From: Candidatus Solibacter usitatus
Lineage (GTDB): Bacteria > Acidobacteriota > Terriglobia > Bryobacterales > Bryobacteraceae
Assembly: GCA_016213245.1 (NCBI GenBank)
Contig: JACRBC010000077.1
Span: 1 to 54,205, forward strand
Direction: 5' to 3'
DNA: 54,205 bases
The position numbers and the translations under genes are program-made. How positions within the stretch are numbered: the stretch's first letter is position 1; each line of letters starts with the position of its first letter. Shown here piece after piece: positions 7,170 through 14,695 of the stretch. Below the pieces are notes generated by a model that worked only from the letters and a program-made list of their open reading frames with translations, ran no database searches and was not told the DNA's origin.

Positions 7170-8825
7170 TTATCTCCCCTGCGGCGCCGGCAGGCTGACG
7201 GTGACGTTGCGCGTGGCGCCGCGGTCCAGCCGTACGCGCAAGCCGCGCGCGTCGAGGTCGGCCGGCAACTCAGCCGGGCCGTACGGGCTGCCAGCCAGTT
7301 CCATGGAGGGGTAGACGACGTACTCGCCGGGGCGGAGGTCCGCGACCGTGAAGGACCCATCGGGTTTCACCTCGCCGCTGGCGGCGGGGCGAAGCTCGCG
7401 TCGCGAAGGGTCGGCCGGCCACAGCAGGACGCTGGGGCGGGCAGCGAGGAGGTTGGGGTCGGCGCTTTCGACGCGGCCAGTGAGGCAGGCCGCGCCGCCG
7501 CGGAAGACCAGGCGGACGGGGCCGGGGAAGCCGGCGGTGAGGTCGACGTCGCGTTGGAGATAGTCGTCCGAACCGGAGCGAATGGCGGCCAGGTAGGTGC
7601 CCGGAACGGGCACTCCGGCGATGTTGAAGAAGGCCTTGCCCCCGCCGCTGAACTGGATGGTGAATGCGCCGTCGGGGCTCAGGCTTCCAGAACTGCTCGC
7701 GGCAATGCGGCCTTCTGAGGGCATCAGCAGCACACCCACCTGGCGCCAGTCCGGCTTGGCGTCGCCGGCGTCTTCGAGGACGGCCAAGCCGGCCACCTGC
7801 TGCATGGGGGCGGCGCGAAGAATGACGCCGTCGAGGTCGGCACTGCCGACGGTGATCTCCGCCGAAGCATTGCTGCCGGGGGGCATCCCGGATTCGATGG
7901 AGCGCGCGGTGATCACCCAGGCGCCGGGACGTACGCCCTGCAGCGTGAAATCCCCGTTGGAGAAGGCCTCGTTGAGGCCCGGCCGCCAGCCGAAGAAGCC
8001 ACTCATCGGCTCTGAAATGGACAGGACGAAACGGCGTAGCGGATTACCCTCGGCGTCCAAGGCGCGGCCTCGGACGCGGAACACCGGCTCGCGGCGCAGC
8101 CGGATTTCGAGCCCCGTCTGGACCGAGCCGGCCTGGATCTCCACCGGTTGGGCCTGGGCCTGGTCCGAGACGCCGGGGAAGTACGTGGCGACGTAGGCGG
8201 TGGCGCCGCCGCCCGGCAGCGGATAGAGGATCTCGCGGGACTCCATGTGGTCCACGGCCAGCAGGTAGCGGCCCGGATTGACCCCGGCCATGCGGAACTC
8301 GCCGCGGTCGTCCGTGGTGGCGAAGCCGGCGCCGGTGGAGAACGAGAACGACGGCACGCCGCGAACGGTGCGCTGGCGCAGCAACTGCAGCATGGCGCCA
8401 TGCACCGGGTCGCCGTTGTCGTCCAGGACACGGCCGGAAAGCACGGCCTGGGGAACGAGGGAGAGCGAGACGTCCCGCAACTCCTGGCCGGGCGCCAGCT
8501 TGGGCAGCGCGTAGGCGCCCGAGCCGGGTGGAAAGGTGAAGCCCTCCTTGCGGATCTGGACGCGGTAGACGCCGGGCTCGAGGCTATCGATGCGGAACTT
8601 ACCGGAGGAGTCGGTATAGACGCCAATTGCCGCCGGCGGGCGCTGCCCCGGCGCACGCTCGCGCACCGGCAGCAGCCCGATCTCCACCTGGCGGATCGGC
8701 TCGCCCGTCAACTGGTTGGTGACGACGCCTTCCACTACGCACTTGCGCGAGTCTTCGCCTGGTTGCGGCGCCGGCTGTGCGCCGGCTACAACAGCGAGCA
8801 GGGAGAGCGCCAGCGCCAGCCTCAC
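7170..8825 (-). CDS. Secreted carboxypeptidase-regulatory-like protein (paralog 2 of 3)
   Basis: A 551-residue exported protein (signal peptide MRLALALSLLAVVAGAQ). It follows the paralog pattern: VEGVVTNQLTGEPIRQVEIG then SGKFRIDSLEPGVYRVQIRK; LSGRVLDDNGDPVHGAML then RGEFRMAGVNPGRYLLAVDH; and a third unit near FRVRGRALDAEGNPLRRFVL. The C-terminus ends in DGSFTVADLRPGEYVVYPS and a final strand. No enzymatic motif is visible. The upstream paralog stops 4 nt before this start and the downstream one starts 3 nt after, indicating one three-gene transcript. Substrate or partner unknown. Confidence 0.8.
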   Translation of the reverse strand: MRLALALSLLAVVAGAQPAPQPGEDSRKCVVEGVVTNQLTGEPIRQVEIGLLPVRERAPGQRPPAAIGVYTDSSGKFRIDSLEPGVYRVQIRKEGFTFPPGSGAYALPKLAPGQELRDVSLSLVPQAVLSGRVLDDNGDPVHGAMLQLLRQRTVRGVPSFSFSTGAGFATTDDRGEFRMAGVNPGRYLLAVDHMESREILYPLPGGGATAYVATYFPGVSDQAQAQPVEIQAGSVQTGLEIRLRREPVFRVRGRALDAEGNPLRRFVLSISEPMSGFFGWRPGLNEAFSNGDFTLQGVRPGAWVITARSIESGMPPGSNASAEITVGSADLDGVILRAAPMQQVAGLAVLEDAGDAKPDWRQVGVLLMPSEGRIAASSSGSLSPDGAFTIQFSGGGKAFFNIAGVPVPGTYLAAIRSGSDDYLQRDVDLTAGFPGPVRLVFRGGAACLTGRVESADPNLLAARPSVLLWPADPSRRELRPAASGEVKPDGSFTVADLRPGEYVVYPSMELAGSPYGPAELPADLDARGLRVRLDRGATRNVTVSLPAPQGR

Positions 8826-8829
8826 GGCC

Positions 8830-10533
8830 TTACTTCCCGTCTGCCGGTAGGCTCACTACCTTGAGTTGCAGGTTGGTGGAGCCGGAGGGATCCACCTTCA
8901 CGCGGGTGGCCTTTCTCTCCAGGGCCTTGATCACCTCATCGTCTTCCAAAGCCTGCCCGTCGCTGGAGGAAAGCGCGAAGGCGATGTACTCACCCGGGCG
9001 GATGTTGGAAATCCTGAAACCACCGGCCTGGTCCACCGGCGCCCCGAAGCGTCCGGACATGGTGCTGCGCAGTCCGGGTTCCTTGGACAGGAGGTGGACC
9101 ATGACCTGTCCGCCGCCCTGGCCCTCGCCGCGTTCGACAGTGCCGGAGACCGCGCCGCCGTCGGTGCGAAAGACGACCTTGATCGGGCCGGGCGCGCCGC
9201 TGGTGAGGTCGATCTCCTTGGCCATGTACTCCTCACCGCCGATGCGGATGGAGGCCAGGTAGGTTCCCTGCCCCGCCGAGCCGAAGGCCGAGATGCGGAC
9301 CTTGCCTGGGGATGCCACCTGGAGGGAAAACGTGCCGTCGTCTTTCGGGCGGCCGGACGCGCCGCCCACGTACATGCTGGTGTCGGCGGGCATCAAGGCG
9401 ATGTTTATGCTGCTCAGCGTCTCCTTGGCGCCTTGGGGCAGCGTGCCTTCGATCGCCACCGTGCCGCTCAGCGTGACGGGCGGCAGGACGCGAATCACTA
9501 TGTCCTCGACGTCCTGGTTGGCCACATCCACCTGCGCCGTGGCGGACAGCCGCTCGCTCGGGTTGTTGCGGTTCATCGCGTTGACCATGATGACGTAGGC
9601 GCCCTTGGGGACATTGGCAACCTCAAACGAGCCGTCTTCCTTGCGGGAGACGCCACGTCCAATGCCTATGCCCACACCGCCGAGGCCGGAATCGTCCCGC
9701 GGGATGATGTTGGGGAAGAAGTCCTTCAGAGGCGAGCCGTCGGCGGCGAGGGCCGTCCCTCGGATCTTGAAGACCGGGACCTTCTTCAATTGAACGTCGT
9801 AACCGGTGAGTTCCGCGCCCGCCTCCACCTCCACGGGCGTAGCCTGGGTGGTGTCGGTGACGCCGGGGTAGAAGGTGGCAGCGTAGCCCATCGCGGGCTG
9901 GCCGGGCTGAGACGGCGCGGTGGCGGCCATCGGTTGGTTGGGGGAGGAGACCTGGACGATGTACTTGCCCGGGGAGAGGTTGGCGAGCCGGAATTCGCCG
10001 CGGTCGTTGGTCTGGGCGCCTTGCGACTGGGACATCCACCGCTTCTTGCCGCGCACGGAGCGCTGGGTGAGTCCCTGCACCATGGCGCCTTGCACAGGCT
10101 CGCCCTCCTCATCGAGCACGCGTCCGGCTATGATTGCCTGCGGCAGCATCGCGTAGCGGATTCCCTTGACATCTTGACCGGCGGCAACCTTGACCTGCAT
10201 GGAGGAACTGACCGTGCTGGTGCGCGGGATAGTGAATCCCTGCTTGCGGATGTTCACCATGTAGTCGCCGGGCTCGAGATCCGTGAAGGAGAAGCGGCCC
10301 TCAGCGTCGGTGACGGCGTTGAGCGCCTGGGGCGGTCCGGCGTTCGGCGCGGCGCCGGGCTTGCGATAGTACAGACTCACTTCGACGCGGCGAATGGGTT
10401 GCTTGGTGTTTTCCACTAGCACGACGCCTTCAACGGAGCCCTTCTTTTGTTCGGCTTGTGGCTGCTGGGGGGCGGTTTGAGCGCCGCAGGGCAGCAGCGT
10501 GAGAATCGAAAATAAGACGCTGTGAATTCTCAT
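8830..10533 (-). CDS. Secreted carboxypeptidase-regulatory-like protein (paralog 1 of 3, operon leader)
   Basis: The product is 567 residues from the ATG at 10533, chosen because it opens a clear signal peptide (MRIHSVLFSILTLLPCGAQ); the frame is open further upstream without one. Repeated beta-sandwich units include VEGVVLVENTKQPIRRVEVS with EGRFSFTDLEPGDYMVNIRK, and IAGRVLDEEGEPVQGAMVQG with RGEFRLANLSPGKYIVQVSS. The C-terminus has AGGFRISNIRPGEYIAFALS. It is first in a minus-strand operon with two paralogs. Tandem duplication followed by divergence is the simplest origin. Function unknown beyond likely cell-surface localisation. Confidence 0.8.
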   Translation of the reverse strand: MRIHSVLFSILTLLPCGAQTAPQQPQAEQKKGSVEGVVLVENTKQPIRRVEVSLYYRKPGAAPNAGPPQALNAVTDAEGRFSFTDLEPGDYMVNIRKQGFTIPRTSTVSSSMQVKVAAGQDVKGIRYAMLPQAIIAGRVLDEEGEPVQGAMVQGLTQRSVRGKKRWMSQSQGAQTNDRGEFRLANLSPGKYIVQVSSPNQPMAATAPSQPGQPAMGYAATFYPGVTDTTQATPVEVEAGAELTGYDVQLKKVPVFKIRGTALAADGSPLKDFFPNIIPRDDSGLGGVGIGIGRGVSRKEDGSFEVANVPKGAYVIMVNAMNRNNPSERLSATAQVDVANQDVEDIVIRVLPPVTLSGTVAIEGTLPQGAKETLSSINIALMPADTSMYVGGASGRPKDDGTFSLQVASPGKVRISAFGSAGQGTYLASIRIGGEEYMAKEIDLTSGAPGPIKVVFRTDGGAVSGTVERGEGQGGGQVMVHLLSKEPGLRSTMSGRFGAPVDQAGGFRISNIRPGEYIAFALSSSDGQALEDDEVIKALERKATRVKVDPSGSTNLQLKVVSLPADGK

Positions 10534-10680
10534 CGGAATGTCAGACGTATTATGCGACAAAAACGGTTGCGGGGAAAGCGGGCTACTTTGGGCTTGCAAC
10601 CGGGGCGCCAGTGATGATACGTTCCGCTTGGAGCGGCCCCCGGCTCGCCGGGCGCCCACGATTCAAGGGAGGTCCCCGCC

Positions 10681-11574
10681 ATGATGCGTCGCCGAGATTT
10701 CGTAGCCGCGCTCCCGCTGGCACGCGCGGTTGCCGCGCCGCCGGCCTACGAGCCGGTCCTGGCCGCGCAGGCCTACATCTTTAGCCAGGTCTACCCGATG
10801 CACAACCTGCGCATGGAGGATCGGATTCCCGAGGTCTTCGAGACCCTGAAATCGGCCGGCTACTCCACCGTGGAGCTGGTCAGCGGCTTCTTCACCGCCG
10901 ATAATGCCTCCAATACCGCGCAATCGCTGCTGCTGGCCCGCATGAAGTGCGTGGCCGTCTACAACGGCGGCGTCATGCACACCGCCGAGGGCGGCCGGGA
11001 GACCGTGCAGCAGACGCTCGCGCTGGCCAAACGCGTGAAGGCGGTGCATCCCATCGCCGCCATCAGTTTCAACCCCAACCCCAAGCCCAAGCAGGAGGCC
11101 AAGACCGACTCCGAACTTGGCGTGCAGGCGGAGAATCTGAACAAGCTGGCCAAGGACCTGAAAAAGATGGGACTGCGGCTGTACATCCACCAGCACGCCC
11201 CGGAGATGGCCCAGGAGGCGCGGGAGTGGCGCCATATCCTGAAGAACACCGACCCCAAGACCGTCGAGTTCTGCCTCGACACGCACTGGGTGCTCCGCGG
11301 CGGGCAGGACCCCATGACGCTGTTGAAGGAGTGCGGCACGCGCCTGGCCTCCATCCACCTGCGCAACTCCAAAGGCGGCGTTTGGATGGAGGATTTCGGC
11401 GACGGCGATTTGGACTACGTGGCGGTCGCGGCCTATCTGAAGCAGATCGCCTACCGGGGCTACCTGGTCGTGGAATTGGCCTATGACAAGAAGACCGAGA
11501 TGACCCGCACGCTGGAGGAGAACCTCAGGCGCAGCCGGGAATACACGGAACGGGTGTTCGGCGTAAAGGCATAG
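10681..11574 (+). CDS. Tat-exported sugar phosphate isomerase/epimerase-like TIM-barrel protein
   Basis: A 297-residue protein of the xylose isomerase-like TIM-barrel (AP endonuclease 2) superfamily. It opens with a twin-arginine-like leader (MMRRRDFVAALPLARAVAAP). The barrel shows strand-end acidic/histidine residues suited to metal binding: YSTVELVSGF, LYIHQHAPEM, VEFCLDTHWVL, LASIHLRNSKGG and YLVVELAYDK. The last two match the usual late D/H and E ligands. An SD-like GGGAGGT lies about 10 nt before the start. Such proteins are common in sugar-catabolic clusters of Acidobacteriota and Planctomycetota, but the substrate here is not indicated; neighbours are unrelated. Confidence 0.78.
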   Translation: MMRRRDFVAALPLARAVAAPPAYEPVLAAQAYIFSQVYPMHNLRMEDRIPEVFETLKSAGYSTVELVSGFFTADNASNTAQSLLLARMKCVAVYNGGVMHTAEGGRETVQQTLALAKRVKAVHPIAAISFNPNPKPKQEAKTDSELGVQAENLNKLAKDLKKMGLRLYIHQHAPEMAQEAREWRHILKNTDPKTVEFCLDTHWVLRGGQDPMTLLKECGTRLASIHLRNSKGGVWMEDFGDGDLDYVAVAAYLKQIAYRGYLVVELAYDKKTEMTRTLEENLRRSREYTERVFGVKA

Positions 11575-11610
11575 CCGCGGAATCAGGACCGGCTCTGGTA
11601 CGTTCCAGGC

Positions 11611-11639
11611 TTGCCCGAAAAGAGTGGGTGTGATATCAA
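11611..11639 (+). promoter_or_regulatory. Candidate sigma-70-type promoter for hfq
   Basis: TTGCCC (11611-11616) and TATCAA (11634-11639) are separated by 17 bp, upstream of the hfq TTG start at 11708. The predicted leader is about 60 nt. The match is moderate at both hexamers. Confidence 0.3.
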
Positions 11640-11707
11640 TGGAGGCAGATTGAAACCACACTTCGCGCTCTGAAAAAGGGCATCCGCGCAGTCGTCAGGA
11701 GAAGAAC

Positions 11708-12025
11708 TTGGAATCCCCCAACCGCCGCCTCATCCGTCCCCCCTTGGCCGATTCGAAGGAGCGAGCGTCTTCCAGCATGTCACGCGGCGCCATGCAGCAG
11801 AAGAAGCAGGCTCCCCCGGACACGACCAACGCGGAAAACTTCTACTACGTGAAGCAGATGCAGTCCAAGACGCCCGTCGTCATCGTGCTGCAGGACGGCG
11901 AGGAGTTGCACGGCACGTTGGAGTGGTACGACAAGGGCTGCCTGAAGCTGACGCGCGAAGAGGGCCCGAATCTGCTGGTCTTCAAGTCCTACATCAAGTA
12001 CCTGTATAAGCAGGAAGAGGCCTAG
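11708..12025 (+). CDS. hfq: RNA chaperone Hfq (Sm-like), acidobacterial type
   Basis: Sm-like RNA-binding protein that mediates sRNA-mRNA pairing. The core is [20 protein letters not shown], then [21 protein letters not shown] (Sm1) and the Sm2-like [16 protein letters not shown]; Hfq normally has F-x-x-x-Q early and YKHA in Sm2, replaced here by [11 protein letters not shown] use the TTG at 11708 because AGGAG (11697-11701) precedes it by 6 nt, giving 105 residues with a 40-residue N-terminal extension. An ATG at 11777 lacks an SD. Its stop shares CTAG (12022-12025) with the convergent thioesterase stop. Confidence 0.8.
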   Translation: MESPNRRLIRPPLADSKERASSSMSRGAMQQKKQAPPDTTNAENFYYVKQMQSKTPVVIVLQDGEELHGTLEWYDKGCLKLTREEGPNLLVFKSYIKYLYKQEEA

Positions 12026-12510
12026 CCGGGGCCATCCTCCTGCGCCTTCCGGCGCAGTGCCAGACGCTGCTGCCGCCTTTCGCCGGCCGCCGCCCAACGG
12101 CGCTCTTCGATCTCACTCTCAGCCAGGGCCTGGGGAATCTCGCATGGCTTTCCCTCCTCGTCCAGCGCCACGAAGGTCAGGTAGGACGAGTTGGTGTGGC
12201 GGACTTCGCCGCTGTGGAGATCTTCCACCAGCACCTTGACGCCGATCTCCATCGAGGTGCGGAACACCCGGTTCACGCTGGCCTTGACGATCACCAGGTT
12301 GCCGATGTGGATGGGGTGGAGGAAAGTCATGTAGTCCACCGCCACGGTGACCACCGGGCAGCGGGCATGGCGCATGGCGGCGGTGGCGGCGGCCATGTCC
12401 ACCAGGTGCATGATGCGCCCGCCGAGCAGGTTGCCGAGGGGGTTGGCGTAGATGGGTAGGGCGAACTCGGAGAGCTCGCTCGCGGACTGGCGGACGGGAC
12501 GGCCTTCCAT
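12022..12510 (-). CDS. Acyl-CoA thioesterase, hotdog fold (YciA/BFIT-like)
   Basis: A 162-residue single hotdog-domain protein. [23 protein letters not shown] is the signature of YciA/ACOT-type acyl-CoA hydrolases, with the Asn/Gly turn and catalytic Asp on the long helix. It is followed by [21 protein letters not shown] and later [20 protein letters not shown]. It should hydrolyse acyl-CoA to acid and CoA. The start is set at 12510, where the domain begins; TACCTT (12517-12522 on the minus strand) ends exactly 6 nt upstream, suggesting a leaderless transcript. The stop overlaps that of hfq in CTAG. Confidence 0.85.
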   Translation of the reverse strand: MEGRPVRQSASELSEFALPIYANPLGNLLGGRIMHLVDMAAATAAMRHARCPVVTVAVDYMTFLHPIHIGNLVIVKASVNRVFRTSMEIGVKVLVEDLHSGEVRHTNSSYLTFVALDEEGKPCEIPQALAESEIEERRWAAAGERRQQRLALRRKAQEDGPG

Positions 12511-12516
12511 GAGAGA

Positions 12517-12526
12517 AAGGTAGCAT
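12517..12526. promoter_or_regulatory. Overlapping divergent -10-like elements between thioesterase and TPR gene
   Basis: The two genes start 22 nt apart in opposite directions. On the minus strand TACCTT (12517-12522) is followed by 6 nt and the ATG at 12510. On the plus strand TAGCAT (12521-12526) is followed by 6 nt and the ATG at 12533. Both fit TANNNT-N6-ATG, and the space is too small for two normal leaders with SD sequences. Confidence 0.45.
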
Positions 12527-12532
12527 GGAGAT

Positions 12533-12844
12533 ATGTCGAGACTGGAAGCGGTAAAGGGGCTGGTGGCGCAGGATCCGGAGAACAGCCGGATCCGGTTCAT
12601 GCTCTGCATGGAGTACTCGAGCGCGGCGGATTGGCGCGCCGCGGTGGCGGAACTGGAGGAATTGCTGGCGCGCGACCCCGGATACATCGCCGCCTACTAC
12701 CAGGCGGGCAGGGCCAGCGAGCAATTGGGCGGCGAAGACGCGGCCAAAGCGTTCTACCGCCGCGGCATCGCGGCGGCCCGAACCGCGGGCGACCGCCACA
12801 CCGAGAGCGAACTGCAGGCCGCGCTCGACGTTCTGGGCGGCTGA
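12533..12844 (+). CDS. Small tetratricopeptide-repeat protein
   Basis: A 103-residue all-helical protein of about two to three TPR units. RIRFMLCMEYSSAADWRAAVAELEELLARDPG has the alternating small/large residue pattern of a TPR, followed by YIAAYYQAGRASEQLGGEDAAKAFYRRGI. No signal peptide, so probably a cytosolic adaptor. It starts 22 nt from the divergent thioesterase and is followed 8 nt later by the MerB-like candidate selenoprotein, with which it is probably co-transcribed. The partner is unknown. Confidence 0.75.
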   Translation: MSRLEAVKGLVAQDPENSRIRFMLCMEYSSAADWRAAVAELEELLARDPGYIAAYYQAGRASEQLGGEDAAKAFYRRGIAAARTAGDRHTESELQAALDVLGG

Positions 12845-12852
12845 GCCCGGTC

Positions 12853-13314
12853 ATGCACACTGCCGGCACGGTGGACGCCGAGCGCCGCCGCATCTTGCGC
12901 GCATTCCTCGAAACCGGCCTCGCGCCGGAGCCCGGCCCACTCTGGCCGGAACTGGCCCGCCAGCGCTGGATCGTGCTCGACGCCGATGGCCGGCGCTGGC
13001 ATGCCAACTGTGCCTGGGACGCACTGGCGGTGGCCGCCATGGTCAGGCGCGAACTCGGCCTGCCCAGCGTGCTTCCGCTGCGCTACGGCAATTCGCGGAC
13101 GCCGCTGGAGATCGAAGCGCCGCGCGAGGGTCCTGTGCGGAAGCAGGCGGTGGTCCACTTCGCCGTCCCGCTCCGCGAGTGGTGGCGCGACATCGCCTTC
13201 ACTTGAAGCGCCATGCTGCTGTTCCGGCCGGAACAGGACGTCGATGAGTGGTGCGCGCGGCGCCTGCTGGAGTCCCTCGGGCTGACGGGCGAGTTCTGGG
13301 CGCTGCCGGACTAG
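12853..13314 (+). CDS. MerB-like (alkylmercury lyase family) protein, candidate selenoprotein with in-frame UGA at 13204-13206
   Basis: Read with UGA as selenocysteine this is a 153-residue protein. The N-terminal part gives [17 protein letters not shown], matching the MerB C-x-x-D catalytic motif (Cys53, Asp56). It then gives [40 protein letters not shown] and a C-terminus [12 protein letters not shown] typical of MerB-like proteins. The UGA falls at position 118, 65 residues after Cys53; in MerB the two catalytic cysteines (96 and 159) are 63 apart. The frame has no other lesion and ends at TAG 13312-13314, sharing CTAG with the convergent gene. A hairpin at 13219-13236 fits a bacterial SECIS. 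Conventional reading stops at 13206 (117 residues). The substrate need not be organomercury; no other mer gene is nearby. Confidence 0.7.
13219..13236 (+). promoter_or_regulatory. Candidate bacterial SECIS hairpin
   Basis: CTGTTCCGGCCGGAACAG is a perfect 18-nt palindrome. As RNA it forms a 7-bp stem (13219-13225 with 13230-13236) and a GGCC apical loop (13226-13229). The loop begins 19 nt after the UGA at 13204-13206. This agrees with the known bacterial SECIS pattern: a short stem, a small loop with G in the first two positions, and about 16-37 nt between UGA and loop. The hairpin lies inside the downstream reading frame, as bacterial SECIS elements do. Confidence 0.6.
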
Positions 13315-14024
13315 TTCAGCTCCGGCGCCACCTGCTCCGGCGTGGTGACGCCCGGCGGCAGTTCCATGACGCGGATGTTGCGGAAGTGGATCAATCCGCC
13401 CTCCGATTCCAGGCAGAAGTAGCCCTTCCTGCGCGTGGAGCGGCTGATGCCGTTCACGAACTTGCCGTTGATCGCCAGCTTGATGACGCCGTCGACGGCG
13501 ACCACGTCGTAGGTGTTCCACTCGCCCTTGCCCTTGCAGCGGTTCTCCACCGACATGCTGCGCTCGCCGCGCGGGTTATCCGGAGTGGTCTTCACTCCGC
13601 CCACGCCCCACACCTCGCCGTGAACGTAGGCGATGGGCGGCGTAACGCCGTCGCGCTTGTGCAGGTTCGGCCAGTCGAGCTCCAGCATCTGGATCTCCAC
13701 GCCGTCCGGCAGCCGGTTGTTGGGGTTGGGCTGGGCGTTGCTCCAGGCGAAGACGCCGGAGTTCCCGCCGGGCTCCATGTGACGCCACTCGATGTGCAGG
13801 ATGAAGTTCTCGTACTGCTTCTCGCTGCGCATGACGCCGATGGGCCGGCCGCTGCAGATCAGCAGGCCGTCGCGGACCGACCAGGTGTCGGGATCGGTGT
13901 TGACGTTGACCCATCCGGAGAGGTCGCGGCCGTTGAACAGGTCGCGATACCCGGGGACGGTCTGGCTGGATGCGGCGAAAGTGAGCAGTCCGGTCAGCAG
14001 CGTGGCGGCCAGGAAGGAGTTCAT
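13311..14024 (-). CDS. Secreted DUF1080 / 3-keto-disaccharide hydrolase-domain protein
   Basis: A 237-residue exported protein (signal peptide [21 protein letters not shown]). It has the DUF1080 hallmarks [68 protein letters not shown], and near the end [21 protein letters not shown] and [12 protein letters not shown]. The fold is a concanavalin-like jelly roll; several members cleave 3-keto-glycosides, while many are uncharacterised. It is convergent with the candidate selenoprotein and shares CTAG as stop. TACCAT ends 8 nt before the ATG, suggesting a very short or absent leader. Confidence 0.85.
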   Translation of the reverse strand: MNSFLAATLLTGLLTFAASSQTVPGYRDLFNGRDLSGWVNVNTDPDTWSVRDGLLICSGRPIGVMRSEKQYENFILHIEWRHMEPGGNSGVFAWSNAQPNPNNRLPDGVEIQMLELDWPNLHKRDGVTPPIAYVHGEVWGVGGVKTTPDNPRGERSMSVENRCKGKGEWNTYDVVAVDGVIKLAINGKFVNGISRSTRRKGYFCLESEGGLIHFRNIRVMELPPGVTTPEQVAPELN

Positions 14025-14055
14025 GGCCGTTGATGGTATCGCAATACGCGGGTGG

Positions 14056-14544
14056 TTAGAACGGCACGTCGTCGTCGGTCACGCCGGAAGCGCCGAATTC
14101 GGGCTCCTGCGCGGCGGTGGCGGGACGCTGTTCGCGGGGCATGGCCACCGGGCCGCGTGCCGGGCGGGCCTCTTCCCAGCCTTCGCCGGATCCACCGGCG
14201 CCGCCTTCACCGCGGCTGCTCAGCAGGATCAGGTCCTCGGCGACCACTTCGGTGGAGTACTTCTTCACGCCGTCTTTGTCTTCGTAGCTGCGGGTCTGGA
14301 GCCGGCCCTCGATGTAGACCTGCTTGCCCTTGGTCAGGTACTGCGCCAGGTTCTCCTGCCGCCACACCACGACGTTGTGCCAGTCGGTCTCGTCCTTCCA
14401 CTCGCCGGTCTGGGAGTCCTTGATCCGGCGGTTGGTGGCGACGGAGAACTTGGAGACGGCAACGCCGCTGGGGGTGAAGCGGGTTTCAGCATCGCGGCCG
14501 AGATGGCCGATCAGGATCACCTTGTTGACACTACGGTTCGCCAT
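14056..14544 (-). CDS. ssb: Single-stranded DNA-binding protein
   Basis: OB-fold protein binding single-stranded DNA in replication and repair. The 162-residue product starts [20 protein letters not shown], with [38 protein letters not shown], and [21 protein letters not shown] Gly/Pro-rich linker leads to the acidic tip VTDDDVPF that recruits partner proteins. The ATG at 14544 is chosen because it gives the canonical N-terminus; the frame is open to 14616. TACGCT ends 8 nt upstream. Monocistronic as far as visible. Confidence 0.95.
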   Translation of the reverse strand: MANRSVNKVILIGHLGRDAETRFTPSGVAVSKFSVATNRRIKDSQTGEWKDETDWHNVVVWRQENLAQYLTKGKQVYIEGRLQTRSYEDKDGVKKYSTEVVAEDLILLSSRGEGGAGGSGEGWEEARPARGPVAMPREQRPATAAQEPEFGASGVTDDDVPF

Positions 14545-14695
14545 AATCTGGCAGCGTAGCACATCAAAGATTCCCCGGTTGAACCCTGCAGCGAAAAGAC
14601 GGATCATTCGATTCATACGTCAGGCCCCGGCGGGCGCCCCGGTTTCGGTGAGCCGCCGCAGGCTGTAGAATACTGGTCGGGAACGATCCGGGAGC

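Noticed and set aside
12853-13206. MerB-like gene as an ordinary 117-residue protein or a simple nonsense pseudogene
   Set aside because: Truncation would remove the second catalytic residue and the conserved C-terminus. The remaining 35 codons show no decay, end at a packed convergent stop, and contain a SECIS-like hairpin. A point nonsense mutation or sequencing error is still the main alternative.
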